From: Bog-756 sp963824645
Lineage (GTDB): Bacteria; Actinomycetota; Acidimicrobiia; Acidimicrobiales; RAAP-2
NCBI GenBank assembly: GCA_963824645.1
Contig: CAWGQC010000014.1
Coordinates: forward strand, 1-64,000
Reading direction: 5' to 3'
DNA: 64,000 nucleotides
The notes beneath the pieces are model-generated. The model had not been told where the DNA came from. It worked only from the letters and a program-made list of their open reading frames with translations, and did not search any database. Both the position numbers and the translations under genes were made by a program. This document shows, one piece after another, positions 52,849-61,342 of the stretch. How positions within the stretch are numbered: position 1 is the first letter of the stretch; every line of letters starts with the position of its first letter.

Positions 52849-52875
52849 GCTGACGGCTATCTCGCAGGTCACCTG

Positions 52876-53943
52876 GTGATCGTCATAACCCTGGCTGATC
52901 TCCGCTTCAGGATCCGGCAATTCCGAATTGCCATCCTGGGCGCCGCACTGGTGTTCGCCATGACGCTGCTGCTGGCCGGTCTGTCGGCCGGATTTCGTGA
53001 CGAGATCAACCAAACCGTTCAGGGTTTCAATGCCAACAGTTGGGTTGTCCAGACAGGTTCGGCGGGGCGGGTGGACGCCTTCGCACCCATCCCCGGCGAT
53101 TCGCTTGCGGCGGTCAAGCGGTCACCGGGTGTGTTGCGGGCGAGCGCCGTTGCCATCATCCCCTTGCCAGCCGAAAGGGGTCTCCATGACAGCGACTCCA
53201 TCCACAGCTCGGACGTCATAATGGTGGGTCAGATGGGGGCAGGACTGGGTGGAGCCCAGCTCGCCTCCGGCCGTTGGCCGCGGCAATCTGGGCAAGCGGT
53301 GGTCGACACGGGTTTCGGTGTGGCAACGGGTCACTACTTCACCGTGTCGGACCACGTCTTCGAGGTCGTAGGCCGGATCGCCAACCGAACGCTGCTCGGT
53401 GGATCACCCGTGGTTTACGTGCCTCTGTCCGACGCGCAGAGGGTGGCCTTCGGCGGAAGACCTCTCATCAATGCCGTAGTGGTTACCGGAAATCCAACCC
53501 ACCTGCCGGCGGGGCTGTCAGCCTACTCGAACACCCGTGTGGAGCTCTCGAGTCTTGATCAGATGAGTGGCGCGGTGTCGTCGGTTGACAGTGCACGATC
53601 GTTCATGTGGATCATTGCCGCCATCATCCTGGCGGCGATGGTATACGTCAGTGCCCTCCAGCGGACAAGGGACTTCGCCGTCCTACGGGCCCTGGGGGCT
53701 TCGGCACCATCTCTCTTCTACGGCCTGGCCGGCCAGGCCGTAGCGGTTTCATTTGTGGCCGCGCTGCTGGCCATCGTGCTTTCCCATTTCATGCTCGGCA
53801 TCTTCGCCCTGCGGGTGGATATCCCGCCCACTTCCTACGCCACCCTGCCCCTCACCGCCATCGTTGTCGGCCTAGTAGCCTCTCTGGCCGCTCTCCGCAG
53901 AGCAGTCGGAGTCGACCCCTCCACCGCCTTCGCCAACCGGTAA
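52876..53943 (+). CDS. FtsX/MacB-type ABC permease
   Basis: A 355-residue permease with the FtsX topology: an N-terminal helix (FRIAILGAALVFAMTLLLAGL), a large ~200-residue extracellular domain, and three C-terminal helices with MVYVSALQRTRDFAVLRALGASAPSLFYGLAGQAV, the FtsX signature (RDFAVLRALGAS). Such permeases usually work with a LolD/MacB-type ATPase, yet the adjacent ATPase is DrrA-like with an ABC-2 partner. It may use that ATPase or another. Start GTG 52876. Confidence 0.82.
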   Translation: MIVITLADLRFRIRQFRIAILGAALVFAMTLLLAGLSAGFRDEINQTVQGFNANSWVVQTGSAGRVDAFAPIPGDSLAAVKRSPGVLRASAVAIIPLPAERGLHDSDSIHSSDVIMVGQMGAGLGGAQLASGRWPRQSGQAVVDTGFGVATGHYFTVSDHVFEVVGRIANRTLLGGSPVVYVPLSDAQRVAFGGRPLINAVVVTGNPTHLPAGLSAYSNTRVELSSLDQMSGAVSSVDSARSFMWIIAAIILAAMVYVSALQRTRDFAVLRALGASAPSLFYGLAGQAVAVSFVAALLAIVLSHFMLGIFALRVDIPPTSYATLPLTAIVVGLVASLAALRRAVGVDPSTAFANR

Positions 53944-54174
53944 TCCGAAGTATCGGTCACGCGAGACCGGTGTTCGCCCGATTCCTATTCGTCGATGGTG
54001 ACGGCCGTCACCCTCGACTAGAGGCTGTCGTTACCGTCCGATACCTCCCGCCACCAATGAGCTGAGACACGATAGCGGGCACCGAACGGCGTGAAGCCCA
54101 GGCGCAGCAGCGGGGTCGAAGCGCGTGCCTCGTCGGCTTGTGCACAACTCGGTGCGAATCCGCGAGGCAGGGCC

Positions 54175-54575
54175 TTACAAGCTGGACCTCAAGCCCTTCG
54201 CCAGCGAGATCTTGCCCTTTGGGGTAACGAAGTAGGAGGCGCTCACCACTTGACCGTCCTGAAAGTAGTCATAATCGCCGCCAGTGACAGTGCCGTCGAC
54301 TGAGCACTGAGTGTCATGCCCTGCGCACTGGGTACCGCCGGTTTTCTGGGTAAGGCTGATCGTGTTGATGGCCCCGCATTCCGCGTGAATATGCCACCGT
54401 CAGACAAGTCGACTGCAGGGGCTCTCAAGCTCTTGTACTCCGTACCTCCTGACGGAGTGCAATCGCTGATCACGACATTTGTGGTCACCCGACCCGAATC
54501 TCTGGAACGGAAGACGCCGCCGTCGGCGGCGCTGGCACTGGAGGCAGATGCCACGGCAGCCAAGGTCACGACCAT
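54175..54575 (-). pseudogene. Frameshifted secreted protein
   Basis: The visible frame starts at ATG 54575 with a short hydrophobic leader (MVVTLAAVASASSASA) and continues ADGGVFRSRDSG, CTPSGGTEYKSLRAP and SDGGIFTRN. Near 54380 the natural reading changes to CGAINTISLTQKTGGTQCAG and continues with CSVDGTVTGGDYDYF, QDGQVVSASYFVTPKG to a stop at 54175. Together they form a ~130-residue exported protein with four Cys in the second half. One base would restore it. It lies 64 nt downstream of the beta-helix gene and may share its transcript. No family is known to me. Confidence 0.5.
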
Positions 54576-54639
54576 AGTCGCATCGGGCTGTCAGGCTAGA
54601 TGTGACCGGACCACGACTGCTGGGGTCGGTGACGGCGCC

Positions 54640-56478
54640 CTACGTGATGGTCACGGAGGAGGAAGTCACCATGGTCTCGTTCGCCCACTCGATCGAGATT
54701 GGGCCGGTAATGGCTCCGTTGGGCACCGTCACGACGATCTTGGTCTGAGTGCACGAGACAGTTTTTGCGAGGACAGTCGAGCCCGGAACGGTAAAACTGA
54801 CGGTAGGCCATGTGAGCTCGCCCTCATTGACAGTGCAGGTCAAGTTCGATCCGGTGATGGCGAGATTTCGACCCACCACTGCGTGAGATGCCACCATGGA
54901 GGGAAGCTCGATTGGCACCTCGACACCCTCGATCCGGAATCTCGGATCCCCGGCCGGCACTTCGAGTGCCACCTGTACTCCGCCCGGGACGACCGCCAGC
55001 TGGGAGATGCACGGGGCGGGGCGATGGGCAGAGCATTTCTTGAGGTAGGCGATGGGAGGAGCCGTGCTCTCGAAACAGACTTTCACACCTCTGGTCGACG
55101 TGGCTCCTGGGAACAAAACCGTCGTATCAACATTCGATGTCGGCAGGTAACTGGCAGTGTAAGAGATTAGGTTTGCTTCAACCTGGAAGTGCGTGTTGGA
55201 ACATTGAAGGACCCCGGGCTCCGAGTTGACCGAAAGCGTCAACGGGTTGCCATCGTTAGCGGATGGCGTCTGCGTGGTCACGCTGACGCTCTCGGCGGGA
55301 GACGTGTCCGTAGATGGCGAAGTCAACTCATCGGCACACGTAGAACTGAGCGCACAGGATTGACTGGTTGTGCCGGCCACGGGCACGGCCGCGTTCTCGA
55401 CCGCTCCGATGTCACAGTCTGCCAGCTGCGGCCGGGTTACACCCCGCTGGTCGGGGCCGGGGCAGAGGGCGAAGCCGTCGGCCGTGGTCGGATCGGGGAT
55501 CTGATTCAACGCCGGGCTGTCGGCTGCAGGTGCCATTGTCTCCGTCGGCCCCCCGTTGTTCTGGAGGGGTCCGAGGTCAGGATCGGTGTTGATGAGGCTG
55601 CCATCGGCGGTCGAGAAGCCACAGCTGTCGTCGATATCGACGTTGTAGCCATCGTCAGTGGTCGTGCCGCCCGAGGCGAACACACAGTCCGGGGTCGATA
55701 CAGGGTTGCTCACTCCGACGATGGAGCCGGCCATGACCAAATCTGCGCTATAGATTTGGCCGCCATCAGCTCCGTTGCCGGCGATAGTGGAATCCACGAT
55801 CGTCGCATTGCTATTCAACCCGCCGCCTTGGTTTGCGCTATTGCCGCTCACGGTGTCGTCATGGAGAGTGACGCCCCCAGAGATGCCGCCGCCGTACTCG
55901 GAGGTGTTGTCGCTAATGGTGTCGTCATCGAGCGTGACACCGGCGCTGCGCACGTCCACACCTCCGCCGTAATAGCTGCTGTTATTGGCAGTGACGGTGT
56001 CATCGGTAAGGATGTCGTTCTCGCCGTACACCAGGACGCCGCCGCCGAAAGTCTCATCGCTTCCCACAGGATTGCCTGAGCCACCAGTGATTACGAGGTC
56101 GTCGAGGGCGACATTGTTCGCGTCGATCTCAAAGACACTCCCGTTGTCGTCGCCGTTGACTGTGGTTGTGCCCGATGTAGATCCGTCGATATCGATATCC
56201 GTGATCGAATTCGGGATCAACACGTTGTCGGTGAAGTTGCCCGATCCAACGTCGATGGTGTCACCGGAGGAAGCGACCGCCACGGCATCGCTGATCGTCG
56301 GGCAGGCGTCGGACGGCGAAGGATCGATGCACATCGAACCCGTGGCCCCCTCGACCACATAGAGGGTGGTAGGCCCGGCAACCGCCGGCGGTACATCCAA
56401 CGACACACTGAGAGTTCCCACCAATAGCGTAAACAACCCCAGGAACGCTAAAGCGTTGGCAAATCGAAGCTTCCGCAC
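54640..56478 (-). CDS. Secreted beta-helix (polymorphic outer membrane-like) protein with IPT-like C-domain
   Basis: A 612-residue exported protein. Signal peptide: RKLRFANALAFLGLFTLLVGT. Residues ~80-300 form a right-handed parallel beta-helix made of repeats such as NNSSYYGGGVDVRSAGV, TSEYGGGISGGVTLHDDT and NQGGGLNSN, with a conserved G-G-G-I/V/L core. A linker QNNGGPTETMAPAADSPALN is the choice-anchor motif that ends such helices (~res 305-330). The last ~80 residues (NLAITGSNLTC onward) resemble an IPT/TIG-like immunoglobulin fold. Adhesion or surface binding is likely. It is on the minus strand with the frameshifted protein after it. Confidence 0.82.
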   Translation of the reverse strand: MRKLRFANALAFLGLFTLLVGTLSVSLDVPPAVAGPTTLYVVEGATGSMCIDPSPSDACPTISDAVAVASSGDTIDVGSGNFTDNVLIPNSITDIDIDGSTSGTTTVNGDDNGSVFEIDANNVALDDLVITGGSGNPVGSDETFGGGVLVYGENDILTDDTVTANNSSYYGGGVDVRSAGVTLDDDTISDNTSEYGGGISGGVTLHDDTVSGNSANQGGGLNSNATIVDSTIAGNGADGGQIYSADLVMAGSIVGVSNPVSTPDCVFASGGTTTDDGYNVDIDDSCGFSTADGSLINTDPDLGPLQNNGGPTETMAPAADSPALNQIPDPTTADGFALCPGPDQRGVTRPQLADCDIGAVENAAVPVAGTTSQSCALSSTCADELTSPSTDTSPAESVSVTTQTPSANDGNPLTLSVNSEPGVLQCSNTHFQVEANLISYTASYLPTSNVDTTVLFPGATSTRGVKVCFESTAPPIAYLKKCSAHRPAPCISQLAVVPGGVQVALEVPAGDPRFRIEGVEVPIELPSMVASHAVVGRNLAITGSNLTCTVNEGELTWPTVSFTVPGSTVLAKTVSCTQTKIVVTVPNGAITGPISIEWANETMVTSSSVTIT

Positions 56479-57088
56479 GCCGCTCTCCTCCGCCTGGCCC
56501 TTTGAGGCACAGAAACGCCGGACCGCCCGCCGTCGCCCTACTTCGCTCAGGTACTGAGCACCAAGCTGAGGTCAGAGCTTCTCAACGCGATCGAGTGGCT
56601 GTCAAGCGAGCCCTCGGCAACTCCCACTGGACTGCAGGGCGCCATACTAAAATCATCTTCAGCTCCTTGTCCGAGGAGGAAATTGCCATCAGGATTGTGG
56701 CAACTTGGTTTGGAAGAAAATCTCCCCGGGGACGTCCTGCTGAGTCATGTGCTCGGCAAAGCGCTCAAGCCTCATTCACCGATGAGTGCCTTCGCAACCA
56801 TTCCGCGTGGCGTGTCCGGTTTGGCCACGTCTTTGGCTTTGGTCGGGATGGCGGCAGGCGCCACTGACTACCACCCTCCGCCGGCGCCGGTCCAGGGCAG
56901 GCTCCCCGATGTCGCTGTGGCCGTCGTCGGTCCCAAGGCGTCGGATGAGTCGGCCGGCGGGGTGGCCGACCGCAGAGGACCGGACTCGGAAGGCCACCGG
57001 GGCGATGATGACCGAGTCACGGGCGGCACGACTAAGAATCTCGCACACTGGATCGCGGCAACAAGGATGTGAACAGGTCATTCGCCCC
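56479..57088. other. 610-nt region without a supported gene
   Basis: One plus-strand frame (56683-57072) has a plausible N-terminal half but no domain, and the minus-strand frames are not better. It marks the boundary from the low-GC accessory zone back to core sequence at ychF. It should contain the beta-helix promoter. Confidence 0.45.
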
Positions 57089-58177
57089 TCAGGACACGTT
57101 GAAGCGGAACTCGACCACGTCCCCATCCCGCATCACATAGTCCTTGCCCTCCACCCGGGCCTTACCGGCCGACCGTACGGCCGCCAACGACCCGGCCTCC
57201 ACCAGGTCCTCGTAACGCACGATTTCAGCCTTTATGAAGCCCCGCTCGAAATCGGTGTGAATGGTGCCGGCCGCCCTGGGGGCGGTGTCGCCGATGTGGA
57301 TGGTCCAGGCCCGGGCTTCTTTGGGACCGGCTGTCAGAAAGGTCTGCAAGCCCAGGGTCCGGAATCCCACGTGCACCAGCTGGGCCAGTCCTGATTCTTC
57401 CTGTCCGTATCCGGCCAGCAGCTCGGCGGCATCGGCCGGGTCCAGGGCGGCCACTTCGGCTTCGATCTGGGCACACACCACCACCGACTCGGCCGGAGCC
57501 ACCAGCCCGCCCAGCTCCGCCCGCAGAGCATCGTCGCCCAAAGCCCCTTCATCCACGTTGAACACGTAGATGAAGGGTTTGGCGCTGAGCAGATGGAGGT
57601 CGGCCAACAAGGTGGCATCCACCGCTCCAGAAGCAATGGCCGAGGCGATGGTGTCGCCTCGGTCGAGGATGTCGCGGGCTTGTTCGGCCGCACGCACCGC
57701 CGGCATCAGGTCGGGTCGCTTACGTGCTTCCTTGGCCAGGGTGACCAGCCGGTTCTCGACGGTCTGCAGGTCGGCCAGGATCAGCTCGGTGTTGATGGTC
57801 TCTATGTCCTCGGCCGGTGAGATGCGCCCGTCCACATGGATCACATCGGGGTCGGTGAACACCCGGACGACCTGGCAGATGGCATCGCTCTCCCGAATGG
57901 CGGCCAGGAACTTGTTACCGAGCCCCTCCCCCTCCGACGCCCCCTTCACGATGCCGGCGATATCCACGAAGGTGACGGTGGCCGGCACGATCTCCGCACT
58001 CTGGAACAACTCAGCCAGGCGATGAAGGCGCGCGTCGGGTACAGCCACCACCCCCACATTGGGGTCGATGGTGGCAAAGGGGTAGTTGGCCGCCAGAACC
58101 TCATTGCGGGTCAAGGCGTTGAACAGGGTGGACTTCCCCACGTTGGGGAGGCCGACGATGCCGATGGACAGTCCCAC
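57089..58177 (-). CDS. ychF: YchF redox-regulated ATPase/GTPase
   Basis: A 362-residue protein of the Obg-Ygr/YchF group. G1 is GIVGLPNVGKSTLFNALT, G3 the hydrophobic VDIAGIVKGASEGEGLGNKFL, and the G4-equivalent region reads YVFNVDEGAL (N-x-D-E, the altered motif that lets YchF use ATP). The C-terminal TGS-type domain is intact (PRAAGTIHTDFERGFIKAEIVRYEDLVEAGS, then ending KDYVMRDGDVVEFRFNV). YchF binds ribosomes and is redox-sensitive. It is a core gene and a good anchor for synteny. Confidence 0.95.
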   Translation of the reverse strand: MGLSIGIVGLPNVGKSTLFNALTRNEVLAANYPFATIDPNVGVVAVPDARLHRLAELFQSAEIVPATVTFVDIAGIVKGASEGEGLGNKFLAAIRESDAICQVVRVFTDPDVIHVDGRISPAEDIETINTELILADLQTVENRLVTLAKEARKRPDLMPAVRAAEQARDILDRGDTIASAIASGAVDATLLADLHLLSAKPFIYVFNVDEGALGDDALRAELGGLVAPAESVVVCAQIEAEVAALDPADAAELLAGYGQEESGLAQLVHVGFRTLGLQTFLTAGPKEARAWTIHIGDTAPRAAGTIHTDFERGFIKAEIVRYEDLVEAGSLAAVRSAGKARVEGKDYVMRDGDVVEFRFNVS

Positions 58178-58299
58178 GCGTGCTTCCTCCGATGACAGTA
58201 CGGCCCACCCGGTGGACCAACGGCAGAGCGTAGGTGATCACCGCCGGGTTTCGGGCACCCAGTCCGGCGTCCGAGCCGCCGGCGGCTGTGCCGAGGGAG

Positions 58300-59031
58300 T
58301 CAGCCCACGCTCTGGATCAGGTATTCGCTCATGGTCGTGCTGCGCAGACGGGCCAGATCGAGGCACGAGCCGACGCTCTCCATCATGCGGGTCACATTGG
58401 CGTCCAGCTCTGCCGGCGTGGTGGCGTTGAAAAACAGGAGGGGGTCGACCACATGAGCGGTGGACGGCCAGCCCTCCTCGACGATGCCGTCTATGGCGGG
58501 CGACCCTTCGGACAGCGAGCGCACCACCTCGTTGCGCACGTAGCGGGTTCGGGGCTGCAACTCGGCCGACACCGGCGACTGGGTACCGTGCCAGCGAGTG
58601 ATCCACTCCCGGTAGTCGAGTCCCTCGGGACGGTGGATGAGGGCCACGGTCAGCACACCCGGAGATCGCTGACCGTCGGCCCAGTGGCGGATCGGCGCAT
58701 GCCGGGTGGTCCCGTAGTCGTCGTAGAGGGATTCGACAACCAGGTAGGCAGCCCAGTCCAGATCGGAAGGGGCCAGCGCCTCCTCCACCGCCGACCTCTT
58801 CTCGTAGGAGTCCAGCCATACCGAAACCTGGGCCACGTGGGGGGCTTCACCGACCGGCGACGGGGCGGGTGACGGCGCCTTATCGGCTTCGCCGTCGTGC
58901 ACATTGACGGACAGTCCGCGCACCCCCGACGCCACTAGCCGGGTTGCCACCGGACCGAGGAGTTCCTCCCGCCGCGTATCGCCCGCCGCCGGGCTGGGGT
59001 CTCCCCAGCCGAGATAGATCACCTTCTCCAT
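58300..59031 (-). CDS. EthD-like conserved actinobacterial protein
   Basis: A ~243-residue protein starting MEKVIYLGWGDPSPAAGD. Two tandem ferredoxin-like halves are suggested: GLSVNVHDGEADKA with VAQVSVWLDSYEKRSAV and later VLTVALIHRPEGLDYREWITRWHGTQSPV, which resembles an EthD/dimeric alpha-beta barrel domain. It is 14 nt downstream of a CMD-family gene on the same strand, so both are probably co-transcribed. The EthD link is moderate; a role in degradation of an unknown ring compound is possible. Confidence 0.65.
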   Translation of the reverse strand: MEKVIYLGWGDPSPAAGDTRREELLGPVATRLVASGVRGLSVNVHDGEADKAPSPAPSPVGEAPHVAQVSVWLDSYEKRSAVEEALAPSDLDWAAYLVVESLYDDYGTTRHAPIRHWADGQRSPGVLTVALIHRPEGLDYREWITRWHGTQSPVSAELQPRTRYVRNEVVRSLSEGSPAIDGIVEEGWPSTAHVVDPLLFFNATTPAELDANVTRMMESVGSCLDLARLRSTTMSEYLIQSVG

Positions 59032-59045
59032 CGGAGAGCGGCCGG

Positions 59046-59558
59046 CTAGTGCGAGCTCGGCGCCGGCACCCGACAGGCGCCGTCGATATCGAATACCTGG
59101 TTGAAACGGCCGAGCGCCAACCACGAACCCACGCACAAGGCCAGGTCGACCAACTCGTCATCACTGAAGTGGGCGTGCAAACGGTCCCAGAAGGCAGCGT
59201 CCATCGACAGGTGATCAGTGGCGTACCGCTCGGCGAACTCGGCGCACAGCTGCTCCCGCCGGCTGAGACCTTCGCGGATCTTCTCCACCCCCAACCGCTG
59301 GTAGAAGGACTCGGGGATCTCGTCGGGATCATCGGACCGACCGGGCACGTCCCGGGCCGTACGCCATTCCATACAGATGGCGCACTGGTTGATACGGGCC
59401 ATGGTGACCCGGGCCGCTTCGAACTCTCGCAGCGACAGCGACGACTTCTGGTAGACGGCGTTGCTGTAGGCCCCGGCCGCCGCCGTCAAGGGGGTGGCCA
59501 ACTCGGTCCACACGTAGACCAACGGGTCCTGGCCGTCGGGCACGGTCACCCGGGGCAC
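59046..59558 (-). CDS. Carboxymuconolactone decarboxylase-family (AhpD-like) protein
   Basis: A 170-residue CMD/AhpD protein. The motif is INQCAICMEWRTARD, with C-x-x-C and a following Glu, as in thiol-peroxidase-like members. The C-terminal half (DELVDLALCVGSWLALGRFNQVFDIDG) is the usual CMD dimer helix. Followed closely by the EthD-like gene. Likely an AhpD-type antioxidant or decarboxylase; the exact reaction cannot be given. A homologue under HxlR control lies at 44736. Confidence 0.82.
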   Translation of the reverse strand: MPRVTVPDGQDPLVYVWTELATPLTAAAGAYSNAVYQKSSLSLREFEAARVTMARINQCAICMEWRTARDVPGRSDDPDEIPESFYQRLGVEKIREGLSRREQLCAEFAERYATDHLSMDAAFWDRLHAHFSDDELVDLALCVGSWLALGRFNQVFDIDGACRVPAPSSH

Positions 59559-59613
59559 GGGTCTCCCTCCCGGTAAGGAGCGGTGGACCGGAGCGGCGGC
59601 GTTCGGGTGCCGA

Positions 59614-59940
59614 TCACGTATGGACTGCCGGCCGGCGACGGCTGATCCGGCCGGCCAGGCCGGTGATGAATGGAAGCCACTGCCGGTCGCCGATGAGCCA
59701 CAGCCACATCTCCCGCCGGTAGGCGATGACGACGTCGACGAACTCCTCGCGGGAGAGACCGTCGGGCTCGAGGGAAGAACACCAGTGTCCCCACAGCCAC
59801 AGCCCGAAGCAGATGTCGTCGCTGAACCCGTCCCGCCAGTTCTGCCCGTTGAGGAGTGCCTCCCGCAGGGCGTCCCTGATGTCGATGGGTTCTTCGGGAA
59901 CCTCGAGACGGGGTCCCCCCTCCATCTCGAACAACGTCAT
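59614..59940 (-). CDS. Conserved small actinobacterial protein
   Basis: About 108 residues (MTLFEMEGGPRLEVPEEPI start). It has a Trp-rich middle (FGLWLWGHWCSSLEPDG) and a basic end (SRRRP). It resembles conserved actinobacterial proteins of unknown function; no domain is assigned. ATG 59973 is an alternative start. Its 3' end lies 55 nt before the CMD gene on the same strand. Confidence 0.6.
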   Translation of the reverse strand: MTLFEMEGGPRLEVPEEPIDIRDALREALLNGQNWRDGFSDDICFGLWLWGHWCSSLEPDGLSREEFVDVVIAYRREMWLWLIGDRQWLPFITGLAGRISRRRPAVHT

Positions 59941-60061
59941 GGAGACCACCCTACCCAGCTCGCCACCGGTCATGCCGATGTGGCCGAAGGTCGGACAGGG
60001 GCCCAGGTCAGGGGAGGTAGCCCTCCCCCGTACGGGACCGGCTCCGGTCGGCCGGTCACCC

Positions 60062-61342
60062 TCAGCGGTCGATCACCGCCGGCGCCCGGTCCGAGTCCTC
60101 GTAGGCCGCCACGTGGTCGGCGTAGTCGATGAACAAGGGGGCGTCGGGGTCGAACGTGCGGCGCAGACTGTCGAAGGCGATCCGCTTGTCGAACCCGTCC
60201 AGTCGGACCAGGGCCTCGGGATTGTCGAGTTCGCGGAAATCGAGACGGCCCCGGGCATTGTCGAGGGCCCGACGGCCCCGTTCCGACCGGACCAGGACGC
60301 TGCTCCACCCGTCCATGGCGCCGACGCTGCCCACCGAGAGATCGGCGCTGCGGCCCAGGAAGTCGGCACATTCGTCACAACCTTTGAGGGCGGCACCATG
60401 GAAGTTCTTGATGGGCTCGTCCACCGCCACCTCACCGTCGCGGTATTCCACGATCATCCGCCCTCGGATCACATCCACCTTGCTCACCCGCTCGAGGTCG
60501 ATGCCCCGGTCGTCCCGGAGCAACTGGAGCATCAACCCCTGGTAGTCGAAGCTCTTCGTGCACAACAGGGCGATGGTGAGGACGATGGCGTCGATGCGGT
60601 GGGCACCGGTGGGCCAACGTCTCGACTGCATGGCCCGGATCCCCTGTATCTCACAGGGGGTGCCCACCACGGCGATGCGGGGTTTGGGGGGCAGGTCGTA
60701 GCCGGACAGATCGAGCTCGGCCAGAGCCATGGTCTGGTTGTAGTAGCTACCGGCGGCGGCGGTGATCTCCTTGGCCGTGGTGGCCAGGTGGGCCACCCCC
60801 TTCCACGGTTCGTCGGGATCGTCGCTCGGGCGGGTGACCAGAGCACCGTCGATCTCCCCTCCCGCCAGGGCGGCAATGAGCAGGGCGGTGACCACACCGC
60901 CGTCCTGGGCCTCGTCGGGGCGGGATCCGGCCCGCACCGCATAGCTCTCCAGCACCGCTCCCAGTCCGTCCCCGGGTGGACCCCCGGTGATCTTCCAGTA
61001 GTTGTCGGCGGCGTCGGCCTTGACCACCACCCCGCCAGCCGCGTCCTCGCCGTCGGGGGAGGCCGCCGCCACCGTGGAGGGGGGCCACAGGGCTTCGTAG
61101 CGCAGACCGCCCCGGGGGCAGAAGTCCCAACACAACGAGCAGCCGGTGCACATCTTGATGAGCTCGGGCAGCTCGGTGTCCTCGTCGATACCGATGGAAT
61201 TGGACGGGCAGGCGGCGATACAGGTGCCGCACTGGATACAGCGGCCGGCGTCGATGACCCCGGCCTCGAGCTCCCAGAACCAGGTCTTACCGGGCGGCTC
61301 TGTTACCCCGTTCATCTCGTCGCGGATGCGGTAGGCCTTCAT
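60062..61342 (-). CDS. FrhB-like F420 oxidoreductase with two 4Fe-4S ferredoxin motifs
   Basis: A 426-residue protein. Near the N-terminus are two ferredoxin motifs: CIQCGTCIAACP (res ~35-46) and CTGCSLCWDFCP (~66-77). The coenzyme F420 FrhB/FpoF domain follows with DGGVVTALLIAAL, GTPCEIQGIRAM, LLCTKSFDY and the Cys-containing GCDECADFLGRSADLSVGSVG, which together bind F420, FAD and Fe-S. FrhB-type proteins oxidise F420H2. The ATG overlaps the sir stop (ATGA at 61339-61342), so the two products are made together. The likely role is electron delivery from F420H2 to sulfite reductase. Confidence 0.85.
   Translation of the reverse strand: MKAYRIRDEMNGVTEPPGKTWFWELEAGVIDAGRCIQCGTCIAACPSNSIGIDEDTELPELIKMCTGCSLCWDFCPRGGLRYEALWPPSTVAAASPDGEDAAGGVVVKADAADNYWKITGGPPGDGLGAVLESYAVRAGSRPDEAQDGGVVTALLIAALAGGEIDGALVTRPSDDPDEPWKGVAHLATTAKEITAAAGSYYNQTMALAELDLSGYDLPPKPRIAVVGTPCEIQGIRAMQSRRWPTGAHRIDAIVLTIALLCTKSFDYQGLMLQLLRDDRGIDLERVSKVDVIRGRMIVEYRDGEVAVDEPIKNFHGAALKGCDECADFLGRSADLSVGSVGAMDGWSSVLVRSERGRRALDNARGRLDFRELDNPEALVRLDGFDKRIAFDSLRRTFDPDAPLFIDYADHVAAYEDSDRAPAVIDR

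Noticed and set aside
54015..54180. Minus-strand frame downstream of the frameshifted secreted protein
   Set aside because: Roughly 55 open codons with no domain; such a length is expected by chance in GC-rich DNA.
55189..56079. Long plus-strand open frame opposite the beta-helix gene
   Set aside because: It is antisense to a clearly coding repetitive gene with a signal peptide and lacks any domain; it is a shadow.
56683..57072. Plus-strand frame between the beta-helix gene and ychF
   Set aside because: No recognisable family, second half reads as low-complexity charged sequence; treated as intergenic.
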